This document shows, one piece after another, positions 12,701 to 22,715 of a stretch of 64,000 bases of DNA. The stretch spans positions 6,494,793-6,558,792 of the forward strand of contig NC_034424.1 in the NCBI RefSeq assembly GCF_002078875.1, read 5' to 3'. Numbering within the stretch: position 1 is the first letter of the stretch; each line of letters begins with the position of its first letter. Origin of the DNA: Numida meleagris. Its lineage: Eukaryota; Chordata; Aves; Galliformes; Numididae. Under the pieces are notes generated by a model. It was not told the DNA's origin and did not search any database. It saw only the letters and a list, made by a program, of their open reading frames with translations. The position numbers were made by a program, and so were the translations under genes.

Positions 12701-15090
12701 ATATTTCTTTTTGGTTTCGAAACTGAGCAGCGTCTCAGTCAACATCCATCTGATCCCTACCACGATGTATAGAGAGCTCAGAGCACCTCCAGCGATAATG
12801 ACTTCCTTGATGCTGCAGCAGAACTTTCATAATGGTTTACTCTGGTTTTAAAGAAACATCAAAGCAACATGACACCAGCTATTCCTGACAGCTCACGCAG
12901 AACAAAAATTAGAGTTCCGTTGTGCATATCCAAATAGAATCTGCCTAAGGGTGAACAGTTTGTAAATCAAATAATTTGATTGAGTGTACATGCTTTTATT
13001 GTGCAGAGTACAGCCTTCCCATTCAATTTACCAGGTTTTGTTATCCGTACAAGTAGGCACACTCACTGTTCCTTCATCTGAGATGCCACTGAGCGGTGGA
13101 ACTCATTAACAACAGCTAGTAACTAACTAATCAAAAACCAGAGAATCTGCCAGCCCAGGTAGAATGGGAAACCAAATTTACACCTGACAAAAGGAGTAAT
13201 TAGCAAGCTTAAAGACAACAGGAAATATCAGATGGGGCACAGAACACATTAATAATTGATACAATAGAACTCTTTATTATTCCCTTAGAGGGTTTCATTG
13301 TTATAACTGTTATAAGTGTATTTTTATTAGATTACTCACTTAAAAAAAAAAAAAAAAGAAGAAGAAGAAATTAAAAGCATCTTACTTATAACTACTCCAA
13401 AATGCTCATTTCTTTTTATCCTTCCAAGGCATGGTCTGAAACCTTTTATCCATCCTTTGCCAACCGAAATGCCTTTTCTGAACAGCTCTTTGCAAATAAG
13501 GCACTGTCTCTAGTCTTTCCGTTTTACTTACCATCATCGTTGTGCTGCTTTAAATGCTCTATCATAAACTGAATGGGGTCCTCTGGCTTATGAATTAACA
13601 GCTCTTCGAGCATGTTCTGAAAAGCAACAGGACAAAGTCAGAGGAAAATTAAAGGGCTCTACAGTCGTGATATGTTGCAATCTTACAGCAAGGTGACGAT
13701 GAGGATCTTATTAACTCATTTTCTGAGGTCCCCTTCAACAGACAAAATAGGGAATATAAACCCTATTTTAGAGGCTGAAAAAGTAAAATATGGTTTTACA
13801 AAGCCCCCGTCAATAAAAAAAAAATAAATGAATGAAATGAAATGAAAACCTCAAAGCAATTTGCTTTTGCTTATTTATGAAGCACACGGAGACCTGAAGG
13901 GTTTGGCTCCAGTGGCGTCATGGTTGAGCCAGCGCTGCCATCAACCCACACAGGCAGCACCAAACCAGCCACCTTAGCATCTCTTTGTGGCAAGTTAAAC
14001 CTCTGGCACATCCCCACAAATGCCCAGCGAGCCTGGAGGGCCGTGGGATAAACGGGACCCGCAGGAAACACACACAACTGCACAAAACCAACCAATCAAA
14101 ACCACAAAAGCGGCACATTTCACTGCTTTAACCCCGCTGCTCTCCCTCCTGCCGGAAAACTAGCGGGGAAAAAAGGATTTAAAGCCCTTTTCTGAGTTTT
14201 GATTTTGGATTCCGCTCTCTTATTGCATGGTTGAGGCTGTGGGGGAAGCGGAGGTATGGCACCTAAACTGCCCTGCTCTCTGCACTGACTGCAGCTCTAT
14301 GGGCAAGCACTGCCTCCGTAGATTTTGTCCTCAGACATTTCAGCACAGCTGAGAATTCTGTAATTAAAAGGAAACCTCAAACAGCAGCGACCGTGCCGAG
14401 TTAATTATCGTCTCCTGAGATGCTTACCAACGGAACAGGACGCCATAACGCTTTTCCATTTAGCAGCAAATGCCACAAAGTCGGCATCCTCCAAGAAATT
14501 CTATACCGAGTGCCTTTTATTTACGCGTTCTATTTCCTTTTCTACTTCACTGGAATAATTACACGGCTCTGTTTTGTTTATGAACTGCTTCACACGCAAA
14601 CCCCGGCGCATCCAGTGCTCAGCAGCAACCAGCACTAAGTACAAAACTCAGGTTTTTACTGAAAGTCCACCCGACAACCATCGCTTCGCAGCGTTTATTC
14701 AGACTACAACACCTGATTTGGGCACCACAGTTATCACCCAGTTTGAAATGAGCAGAGAAAACTCAGCTTTTTGAAAATGGTGCAGGCCGACAGCGATAGA
14801 GCCTCTCTCCCTGTTCTGTGCCCTCGTCTTACCAGTTCTTACATGCCCCCCACTCCACCCCCCATTTTATTCACTTTCGCTCATCTGAGTTTAATTTGGC
14901 GTGGGCAGTGTATGTATATATGCCCCCTTTCCCTGTGACGCTGGAGGCCGTGAGGAAAGCCGGGCTCCCCAGGCGGGGCGACACCGGGCTGCCCCTCCCC
15001 GCCCCCGTTCACCTGCAGGAGCCGGAAAAGCCCCCGCTGCTCCGCGTAGTCGCCCACCGACGGCGGCCACGGCCGGGCGGGGGCGTCCAT
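3653..15090 (-). CDS. AK8: AK8, adenylate kinase 8 (5' part, partial)
   Basis: Adenylate kinase 8 is a two-domain nucleoside-phosphate kinase (ATP + AMP to 2 ADP) linked to motile cilia and sperm flagella. Five coding exons are visible: 15013-15090, 13532-13616, 9534-9583, 8765-8878 and 3653-3721. They total 396 bp, or 132 codons, with phases consistent at every junction. Exon 3 encodes the P-loop GPPASGKTT of the first kinase domain, preceded by PRICIL. Exon 2 reads [15 protein letters not shown] and exon 5 ends [11 protein letters not shown], both close to the mammalian protein as remembered. The start at 15090 has a strong Kozak context (G at -3, G at +4). The human protein is about 479 residues, so roughly the last 70 percent, including the second kinase domain, lies beyond position 1. 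The gene is head-to-head with SPACA9 across a CpG-rich promoter. Confidence 0.93.
3722..8764. other. AK8 intron 4
   Basis: AT-rich intronic sequence between AK8 coding exons 4 and 5. Holds the A19 run at 3735-3753 next to the exon 5 acceptor, and other short homopolymers. No coding or RNA gene was recognised. Confidence 0.65.
3735..3753. repeat. A19 homopolymer in AK8 acceptor tract
   Basis: Nineteen consecutive A on the plus strand. On the AK8 strand this is a T19 tract about 13 bases upstream of the exon 5 acceptor AG, so it forms the core of the polypyrimidine tract. Confidence 0.9.
8765..8878 (-). CDS. AK8: AK8 coding exon 4
   Basis: 114 bp, 38 codons. Encodes [14 protein letters not shown] and continues to AYRERKQ, aligning with the helix after the P-loop (WLCKHLN in mammals). 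Acceptor CTCAG|GCAATA. The donor is CAG|GTGTGTAAGA, which contains two overlapping GT donors 4 bp apart. Only the upstream one keeps the frame into exon 5. Confidence 0.9.
9534..9583 (-). CDS. AK8: AK8 coding exon 3 (P-loop)
   Basis: 50 bp. Acceptor TTTCTTAG|CTCC and donor ATG|GTAAG. The phase-1 base from exon 2 completes an Ala codon, then follows [24 protein letters not shown] is the Walker A (P-loop) of the first adenylate kinase domain, which binds the ATP phosphates. Confidence 0.96.
9584..13531. other. AK8 intron 2
   Basis: Intronic, with A-rich runs near 9956-9970, 10408-10422 and 13342-13369. The 129-residue open frame at 11606-11995 (minus) has no recognisable family and is taken as chance. 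The other short introns, at 8879-9533 and 13617-15012, also showed nothing beyond GC enrichment near 15000. Confidence 0.6.
13342..13369. repeat. A15 plus GAA short tandem repeat
   Basis: A run of 15 A followed by about four GAA units, in AK8 intron 2, about 160 bp from the exon 2 donor. Confidence 0.85.
13532..13616 (-). CDS. AK8: AK8 coding exon 2
   Basis: 85 bp. Acceptor TTTTCAG|AACATG and donor GATG|GTAAG. Encodes [20 protein letters not shown] and then HLKQHNDD, matching the N-terminal linker of mammalian AK8. Ends in phase 1. Confidence 0.94.
15013..15090 (-). CDS. AK8: AK8 coding exon 1
   Basis: Encodes the first 26 residues, starting [10 protein letters not shown] and ending GLFRLLQ. 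The donor is CAG|GTGAAC and the phase is 0. A TTG codon in frame 15 bases upstream could be mistaken for an earlier start. An out-of-frame ATG at 15107-15109 also lies just upstream. Confidence 0.88.
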
Positions 15091-15121
15091 GGCCGCCCCT
15101 AGCAACCATCCGCGGCGCTGC

Positions 15122-15141
15122 GTTGCTATGGAATGACGTCA
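15122..15141 (+). promoter_or_regulatory. X-box-like element abutting CRE
   Basis: GTTGCTATGGAATG at 15122-15135 resembles the RFX X-box (consensus near GTTGCCATGGCAAC) with a weak right half. It runs directly into a perfect cAMP-response element TGACGTCA at 15134-15141. It lies 32 bp outside the AK8 start codon. Confidence 0.55.
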
Positions 15142-15218
15142 CTAGCCAGCGACGCAGAGGGGCCCGCCCCGCGACATGAGGGGGGCGCTACGAGCGCCCC
15201 GTTGCGCAGCACGCGAGG

Positions 15219-15226
15219 TGACGTCA
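15219..15226. promoter_or_regulatory. Second perfect CRE (TGACGTCA)
   Basis: Palindromic TGACGTCA, the full consensus for CREB/CREM/ATF dimers, 85 bp from the first copy and in the same CpG-rich promoter. Binding is inferred from the motif only. Confidence 0.6.
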
Positions 15227-15239
15227 TAGAACAGCGACG

Positions 15240-15253
15240 GTTGCTACGGAGAC
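15240..15253 (+). promoter_or_regulatory. RFX X-box-like element
   Basis: GTTGCTACGGAGAC has both half sites of an X-box (GTTGCT, 3-base spacer, GGAGAC). It is the best match in the promoter. RFX2/RFX3 use such sites in ciliary genes, and AK8 and SPACA9 are both ciliary. Confidence 0.6.
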
Positions 15254-15260
15254 GGCGGCG

Positions 15261-15274
15261 GTTGCTAGGGACGC
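15261..15274 (+). promoter_or_regulatory. RFX X-box-like element
   Basis: GTTGCTAGGGACGC: left half GTTGCT and a shortened, weaker right half GGGAC. It lies 7 bp after the preceding element. A further half site, AGCAAC at 15101-15106 (GTTGCTAGGGG on the minus strand), sits in the AK8 leader. Confidence 0.45.
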
Positions 15275-15882
15275 GGCGCGCTGAGCCCGGCCCAGGCCCT
15301 ACCGCCCCGCACGTCGGTACGGAGCCGCGGGGTTAAGGGGGAGGCCCGGCCTGGTTTTCTGCGGCAGGGAAGGGGTGAGGACGTTGAGGCCCTCGGGCCT
15401 GCCGATGGAAATCGAAGGGCCAAGCCCGGCCGGGGACGGGCAGAGGCGCTCCGCTTATCCCGCGCTGCCCCTCAGTCCGCCACCCGCATGTTCGCGCTTT
15501 CAAGCCGCATGGGCAATGGTTTTACACCGGCAAAAAGAAGACATCGCTCCCTGCGGCCCTTTCCCAGCGCTGTGACTGATGCATTGCCGCGTTATGTTTA
15601 CAGCAGGCCCACTCGGGTTTATGGCAGCTGATTGTCAGCGGCCTCCCCGGGCTCTCTGCCTCTTTTTCAGCATCGTTACTACCGCGATGACTTACTGCCT
15701 GGGGCCCGGGGACCGTCGCGCTTTGACGCCGTATATCTTCTCCTTTTTTTTAATCTTTTTGGCGGTGGTGTTGTTTTCCTCTAACTTGCACAATTCCAAC
15801 TCGGGTGAAAGATAAGAGTTACACACACAGAATCACGTCATCTCTAAAAAGTAAGCTCCTTCTCTCTCTCCTTTTCTCCCAG

Positions 15883-16045
15883 ATTCCAACAGAGGGAAAA
15901 CATGAACGAGGTAAAGGCTACCCTAAAAATCATAGAAGACAACTACAAGCTCTTCCTGCAGCAGCAGTTCACATTTATCGGAGCTCTGCAACACACCCGA
16001 GAGAATGCACACGACACGATCAGACCTGTGGCAAGCATCAGCCAG
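15883..16045 (+). CDS. SPACA9: SPACA9 first coding exon
   Basis: Exon after acceptor TTTTCTCCCAG, with 19 bases of 5' UTR and then the ATG at 15902. Encodes 48 residues ending RPVASISQ. Donor CAG|GTACAA, phase 0. Confidence 0.92.
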
Positions 16046-19000
16046 GTACAAAATGCTCAGGGCAAAAGTGTCTGCTGAGGGGAACTGGACACAGCGCAGT
16101 GCTGCCGTGCACTTGGGCCTAATTTGGCAATGAATTAATGTTTTGATTAAGGGTGGATACACAGCAACTTGCTACTGATGTCTGTGCATTACTGCGAAGG
16201 AGCAGCAAAAGATTAAGCAGGGGAAGTCTAACAGAGGTGTTCCTTTCCCCACTGACAGAAAAGGAATTATATTGCTCAGCATTGCTTTAGGATTTAGCTT
16301 AACGCTGTCATTTCACTGCTGGGGCATAGCCAGAAATACAGGGTATGATAAACAATCAAACAGACCCTCCCTCCCCAGCCCCACGTGGAATCAGTAATCC
16401 TTAACTTGCTGTAAGCAGCGTGCTTGCCTCTTCCCCTGGTATTGGTGCTGCTGTATCTTTCTGTAGTGCTTATTAAAAATAATGGCTGTGTTACAGAGAT
16501 AGGATGATGGATCGAGGGCCAAAACTCCCAAGTGGGCTAGGTGTTCTCTGGGCTGGTAAGTGAATTGTCTTGGAATTTTTAAAGCGGGATGTTTTAAGTA
16601 GTGCAAAATTCAATCACTGGAAGACAAAGGGGGAAGAAAAACCCAAACAGAACTAGAATTGTGGATGAGAAAGCAGAACCAAGGCACAAAGCCCTGATGC
16701 ACACCAAAGCCAGCCTGAAGGCCAAGCTCTTATCAGGATTAAGAAACAAAAGCAAGCTGGTTGTATGTCTGAGGGCTGACTTAGTTCTGTCATACAGGCT
16801 TTGTTCCTAACATTGAAGAGGACCCCCACAGATATTAAGCTTTTTTCCCCCCCAAAAAAATAGGCATTGAAGTTTTGTATAGCATTATGTTGTTTTTAAA
16901 AGCACAGATATTTCAGAAGCATAGAGCAAGCTTGGACTCTGCTTCCTGGCAGGGGTGGAAGACCTGCTTTTTGTAGGGGTGAAACCTCCTAGCAACTACT
17001 TCAGCCATTACACTGATCCACAGTGTCACCTGTGATGCAGTGACGTGGACTTAGTGGTGGCAAACCTTCCTGCATGGGTAGTCCTAAGGGTATAACCATG
17101 TCACTTTAGAGGGAGGATGGAAGAAGGAAGAGATTGTTACTGGGGAGAACAGGGAACAATTGGTACAGCCCATGGCAGTGGGCTGTTGTGTAGGAATTGA
17201 AACAAAGAAATCTCACTGGGACAAAACCAGACATCCATTTGGTTTCACTACCATTCTCCTGCCTTATTCCAATCCTATTTTGAATTTTGCATAGGAGGGC
17301 ATAGGAATGAAAGCAACAAATACCTGTGCTGTCACCTGCTTCAATCAGAGACTCAAATAACCCAGCAAGTGCCTCCGCTGCTGAGCCTGGCTGTGCTCGT
17401 GGCTTCGGTCCAGCTCCCCCTGAGCTTCCCAGGCTGCAGCTTAAGAGCCAGCAACTGTCTGCTGCAGAGCTGGGCGGTCATTTCAAGCTGTTGCTCATGT
17501 TGTCCTGGTCCCCTCCCGGATATGTAGGTGCATTAACTCTCTTCTGTTGATAAGGACAGAAGGAAGTCCTGTAATCCTGTTGATGAACACCCAGACTAAA
17601 ATGTTATTCTCTTTAGGACTATTTCTGCTCAGAGCAGCAATAAAAAAAAATCCTTCCACTCACATGGACACAACACACAATGAACATAGAGGAAGGAGAA
17701 ATCTGTAGTGGAAATGGATCCTTAGGGGCCTTTTTTATTTTTCTTACAAACCTGCTGAGAATTTGCCCTAGTGCATAGCATGGCTGTTCTGTATGCGCAG
17801 AGCATACCGCTGTTAGACCGGTTCCTTTGCTCTTATGTTGAAAGTCTTACAGAAAACACTAAAGGTGTTAGAGTCCAGCTATGGCTGCCAACCCCACCAA
17901 CTCTGTGTTTTATATTACTACTACTCACGTCTGAAGTGTCTGTAATGTCTTTGGAGCAGATACTTAATCTCCTGGCATAGTGTTTCATCATGCAATGCCA
18001 TTCACTGAGTAACAAAACCATTCAAGGCAATTAGGGAATTATCATTGCTATAATGGGTTGGTAAGGACCACTCAGGTTAAATGGTTTTAATTTTGCTGTC
18101 ACAGCTAATGGTGCCAAATGAACTATGAAGAATGTGCACATATGCAAGCACATCCAGGGTACTACTCCAAAACACTCCCACTTTGGCCACCACCCCCATC
18201 TCCCACCCTATCCTATGCAAGCAGCTGTGGCAGCAGAGAAGCCAGAAAACTCCCTGCTTACACCCAACCCCTTTCTGCAGCAGAGCTGTGTTTTTGGCTG
18301 CAGCACTGCCATACTTCTCCAAAGAGGGAAGGAAAGCTCATCGCCATGCTGACAAGCAGATCCATTACCCCAGCCCTCTTCAGCCATGATGAATGATGAG
18401 CAAACATCTCAGGCATGCCCTAGAAGGCTTAGTGCTTGCCACTGTATCAGTTTCCGTAGTGGCTCATTCCTTCAGTCACACCAGAAAGTATCTGCTATTC
18501 GCTAACCCTAAGCAACTTTGCAGCATATCACAATGTAATTTAACATGCATGACCGTGTCTTTCCCCATGTTGCACTCTGCAGGTACAGTCCTACATGGAC
18601 CACTACTGTAACAATTTAACGGACAGGCGTATCCTCACCATGTTCCTAAACATCTGTAACGACCTGGGCAATCTCTGCCACAAGTTGGAAACTGTACATC
18701 CTGGTAACAACACAACCAATGAGATTTTGGAAAGATGCAAGCTGCTCCTTAACCACAGCAACGATCTGAGCGCCATCCGAGCTAAGTATGTCCCTCCATC
18801 AGCTGAGTTCTGTGGAGACAACTGTCGACACAGGAAGACTGTTGCAAGAACGCGTATTCCTACTTGACTTCTCTGTTGGTTTCTGTTATAACACCATTCT
18901 GGCTCCCCCCTGCTATTCCTGCTCTGTGTATAGTTAATTTCTGCGGAGCAGGTGTTTGTACGTGCTCTTGAACTCTTGCAGACTGAGTCCAGCAGCCGCA

Positions 19001-19555
19001 ATGCTGTGTGCAGCACAGCTCCTTTCTCAAGTTCTATCAGTGCCCTTTTGTTCTGGGGACACCGCTATCTACATTTCCACCCTTCCCCATGGGCCTCAGG
19101 GTGGCACTGCTGGGCTCACCAGGGCTGCGTTGCCTGGACTACTCAGCGAATGTTTCCTCCTGTCCCACAGATACCCCCACGACGTTGTGAATCACCTGAG
19201 CTGCGATGAAGCAAAGAATCACTTTGGAGGTGTGGTGAGCCTCATCCCCATCGTCCTAGATGGCGTGAAGGAGTGGGTATCCCGCACTGAGAAGCTGCCA
19301 CGGCGCATGCTCTGTAACGTGAGTGGTGGAAGTGCTGCCTCTGAGAAGAGGTCACCCCAGGATGCAGCAGCTAGGGCAGCCATTTCCCCCACAACACCTT
19401 CCGTCCACCTCGAAACTCAGACCTCAATTAGTAACAAAGATTGCGTACAAGTGCAGGGGAATAAGCAGGTCAGAAGGAAGCACGTGACTGACAGAGAAAA
19501 TCACTGTGGGAAACTTAAAGGCCCCTGGAAACCACCTGGCAGACATGCCTTTTAA
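15902..19555 (+). CDS. SPACA9: SPACA9, sperm acrosome associated 9
   Basis: SPACA9 (C9orf9) is a small helical protein of the axoneme, reported as a microtubule inner protein in ciliary doublets and singlets and found in sperm. Three coding exons, 15902-16045, 18583-18785 and 19171-19555, join in frame to 243 residues, against about 222 in the human form I remember. Landmarks: start MNEVKATLKIIEDNYKLF; YMDHYCNNLTDRR in exon 2; YPHDVVNHLSCDEAKNHFGG in exon 3. The start has A at -3 and lies 19 bases into an exon with acceptor CTCCCAG at 15882. The last exon either reads through to the stop at 19553-19555, ending GPWKPPGRHAF, or is cut at an internal GTGAGT donor after 19318. Read-through is preferred because the tail resembles the human ending PPWRPPGGKL. 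Convergent with TSC1. Confidence 0.93.
16046..18582. other. SPACA9 intron
   Basis: 2.5 kb intron with no recognised exon or RNA gene. The shorter intron at 18786-19170 also shows nothing further. Confidence 0.65.
18583..18785 (+). CDS. SPACA9: SPACA9 second coding exon
   Basis: 203 bp. Acceptor CTCTGCAG|GTACAG and donor GCTAA|GTATGT. Starts VQSYMDHYCNNLTDRR and ends SNDLSAIRAK across the junction. Phase 0 in, phase 2 out. Confidence 0.95.
19171..19555 (+). CDS. SPACA9: SPACA9 last coding exon (read-through form)
   Basis: Acceptor TCCCACAG|ATACCC. Encodes YPHDVVNHLSCDEAKNHFGG and VVSLIPIVLDGVKEWVSR, then TEKLPRRMLCN. It continues through an in-frame GTG AGT (19319-19324) into a basic, low-complexity tail that stops at 19553-19555. 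The constitutive part (19171-19318) is more certain than the tail. Confidence 0.82.
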
Positions 19556-19605
19556 AGGAACAAAGTTCGTGCGTCTTCCACTTACCGCCTTTAATCAGGT
19601 GGCTG

Positions 19606-19611
19606 ATTAAA
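19606..19611 (+). terminator. Candidate SPACA9 poly(A) signal ATTAAA
   Basis: Variant signal ATTAAA about 50 bp after the SPACA9 stop. Better-scoring AATAAA hexamers on the plus strand lie at 21810-21815, 22083-22088 and 22125-22130. The true 3' end cannot be decided from sequence. Confidence 0.25.
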
Positions 19612-20446
19612 GATAGCGAAATGAACGCTAGAGATCCAAGTTCTGAAGAGTTAGTCCTGCCCGATACATCCTCCTCTTCCTTGCTGTCGTTTCCACTCTC
19701 CTCCTGAAAGTCAGATCTCAACAGAAGCAGCTTTATCACACACGGTCCCTTTGGCAAGTATCGCGGTGAGAGTAACAGTGAGGAGTAATCAGGTTCAAAT
19801 CACACTGGGCTTATCCATAAGATCAGCCCCCCCCAGCTGATCCCATGGAAATCGCCTGCTTTTTGGACCAAAGAATCAGTGTTGACAGGACCCTAATGCT
19901 ATTGGCTACAGGAAAGGTCAGCATGCTTTAGCTACACCACCGGGGCCCCGCTGGGTCCCTGCAGATCCTCACACCATCATCAGTACACACCACCCAGGAC
20001 ATTTTCCCTATGCCTGGTTTGACTCCTTTGCTGTCAGCAGGGCTAGAGGTATAAAGGATTCCTCCCCAGACCTCTGCAAAGCTAACGGGAGGTACTTTCC
20101 ATTAAGCATGGTTAATGGGAATCTAAGGGAAGCGGAGACAGAGAAAGCTGTGGCCATTTTCAGATGGTTCCTTTCTTTACAAACTGCAAGTTAAAAAAGC
20201 GTCTCTCCCCTTTTTCAAGAAAAGAACCCAGCTTCCTTGATTTCCAAGGGTGTCACGATGCCTAGCTCATTAAAACTGAAAGGCTTGGAAATAGTCTCAC
20301 GCTGCTTTTATAACAGCGCTTTGCAATTCCGGCACAATACGTTCCTAACAGTGCTGAGAACAGCTTTCCTCCCAGCCCGCTTAGGGGGCTCAGCAGAGTC
20401 ACAGAGCCCCCATTCCCTGCAGTCGATGTGCATCTGTGGTGGTGCT

Positions 20447-20452
20447 TTTATT
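20447..20452 (-). terminator. Candidate TSC1 poly(A) signal (distal)
   Basis: AATAAA on the minus strand, about 4.8 kb after the TSC1 stop. That spacing is close to the length of the mammalian TSC1 3' UTR. Use of this site would leave a TSC1 transcript ending within 0.9 kb of the SPACA9 stop. Confidence 0.35.
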
Positions 20453-22709
20453 CAAATACACTTAGCTACTAACTTAGGTCAATAATGCAACGTCTTCCCC
20501 GTGTCTGACTGCTCTTTTCCCCTCCCACAGGCAAATTAGCTCCTGTTCTTTGCTTCCTGCTGGAAGACACTCCTGAATAAACCATTTCCCCTTGCACACT
20601 TGGCTCAGTTTGCTAAAATTGTGGAAAGCTGTTTGCCTTATGACCAGATTTTGGCAACAGGCGGCCAAAACAGAAGGGAGAATTAACACAACATAGAGGA
20701 GGGAGCATAGGAAGGAACGATAGCTCATGAAGTAGGAAGTCGTTTCAGGAGCACTGTTATTCCTCACATAGCCCCACCTTCTTCTGCGCTTTCTTTCCCT
20801 CCCCTGCCTCCACGTGCTGCTCTCTAATACATCTGCCCATCTGGAGAAGAAGCTTGTTTTTATGAGGCATCGTGATCCAACTGAATTGAAACATGAACTC
20901 CCAAATGACAACGACCCTTCCTGAGGCCACGCAGACTCCTGGGCAGTAACGGGGCCACAGCAGCGAGATGTGAGCACTGCCATGCAGGCTTCATTATGGA
21001 GCTGCGCTGCAGAAGCAGCTTCAGGAGGGAAATCAAAGCTGTCTGCAGCTGCCTCGTTGTGTTTCGTGTTGCAAAGATAAGTGTCTGATAACAGTTGCTG
21101 GCCTGGAAAGTTTTCCCAACCCAGCACAGCTATGTCGACTAGAGGGTGACAAGTGTTGGGACACCAGGGATACAATTCCCAGCTCTCTTTTCTGGTTGTC
21201 GCAATGCCAGCTACCAAAGCATTTCAGTTTGAACGTGCAGGCTCTAATCAGACTGCAGTTATGCTCCACTTGGGAGCTCCTCTCAGCTCCCCCAGCACAC
21301 AACAGCACAGTCTGCACATCAGAGCAGTGCCACCAGAGCTGCTGCCCTTCCAGCCCTGCTGTTAGCACTCATGCTTGACAGAGGTCTGACACACAAGAAA
21401 CTCAATTCACAGACTTTAGCAGTCGTTTCTAACCTGGCCTTATCCTTTCAAGCAGTCTTAGGCAAAATCTGAAGAGACAAGCAGGAAAATGAGCACATAA
21501 AACTGCAGTCTGGGGTTTGGTAATGACATGACCAGGATCTGTTGGAAAGCAGCAAAGTTAAACCTCACAAAAACAGACAGACAAATTACTTAATTTCCAT
21601 ACAATTTCTCCTCTTCCAGAGTGGATGGACACTTCAAAAGACAAGAAGATACAGCAAGAACTGTTTTTCTCTCTTACAAATCAAGCTGTTTGAGGCTTTT
21701 ACATAAACAGGGTGTAAATGCCAAACACAGAAGTGCCATAAAGTTTTACTTTAGCCTCTGACAGCATAAAATCATGGGAGATGCAGCTGGCACCGAGCTG
21801 ATGTACGCCAATAAACGCTGTGTTTCTTTCAGACACCGAGAGGGACGCAGGGTGGTAGGGAGCAGAGCTCAGAGGGACCCTGGCACCTGTCACTGCCTTT
21901 GGGTAAGGGTCACCCCTGACTTCTGCCAGTGTGCAAGCAAGAAGCTGTGCAAGTTAAATGTCCGTCCCTGGAGCCCCAAATGCTGAGACGTGGGGCACTG
22001 AATGCCCAATGCTTCACCTGCAAAGCTCTGTAGCCAGCTACTTTCCAACTCAGGCCTATTGCACTGGTAGCGAAGTGGTGGAAATAAATCAAGGTCAACC
22101 AGCAAAAGCACTTAAAAGTCAGGAAATAAAGTTATTGATTTCCCTCCCTGGTGCCTGTTGCGTATTTGTTATTGTGTGCAGCCAGGTTTACAAACTACCA
22201 AGCTATTACTTAGCGTGGGTTTTGTTTCTTCTTGTTGTACCTTGGGGGCACACTCCTGCGGGCAACACACACCTGCTATTTTTACACTGGCACATTCGGC
22301 TTTCCAGCTCCATGCTTCTTAAGGGATGTGCAAAAGGGACTCAAAATGAGCTCAGATAACTTTCTGCTTCCCTGTCCGATGCAGGAGGCCCAAAGCCAGC
22401 TTTCCCTACCCCTCAACACCTGGAATAAGGCTTAGGGTAACTTTTAGACAACATTCTCCCTAAGCACTAGCATTCAGCCAATGTGTTTTCACAGACAGCT
22501 GCACACTGACTTGTGCCATGCCCTTTCAAATTCTAACAAGTGAACCCCATGCAAAAAGAGGCAGAACCACTTATCTGCTCGATGCTCTTCGGCTCGCAGC
22601 TCTTGGAGGATGCTTCACTTGGTTTCTGCACGTTTTGCCTCAGCACAGCTTGGTCCCAAAGAGATCGGCTTGCAGGGAATTTAACACTTAGTAGTGCAAA
22701 ACAATACAT

Positions 22710-22715
22710 TTTATT
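22710..22715 (-). terminator. Candidate TSC1 poly(A) signal (proximal)
   Basis: AATAAA on the minus strand (TTTATT on plus), about 2.5 kb after the TSC1 stop. Confidence 0.4.

Larger units (their letters stand above)
14900..15500. promoter_or_regulatory. CpG-rich bidirectional promoter AK8/SPACA9
   Basis: A sharply GC- and CpG-rich block between the AK8 start codon (15090, minus) and SPACA9 (first coding exon at 15902, plus). No TATA box was seen. It contains two TGACGTCA sites and at least three GTTGCTA-type X-box-like elements within 175 bp. The limits are approximate and were judged by eye. Head-to-head spacing implies shared control. The SPACA9 first non-coding exon probably starts around 15290-15400; a candidate donor GGG|GTGAGG lies near 15375 but is unproven. 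Confidence 0.75.

Noticed and set aside
18603..19016. 137-codon minus-strand open frame
   Set aside because: Shadow on the opposite strand of the SPACA9 second coding exon.
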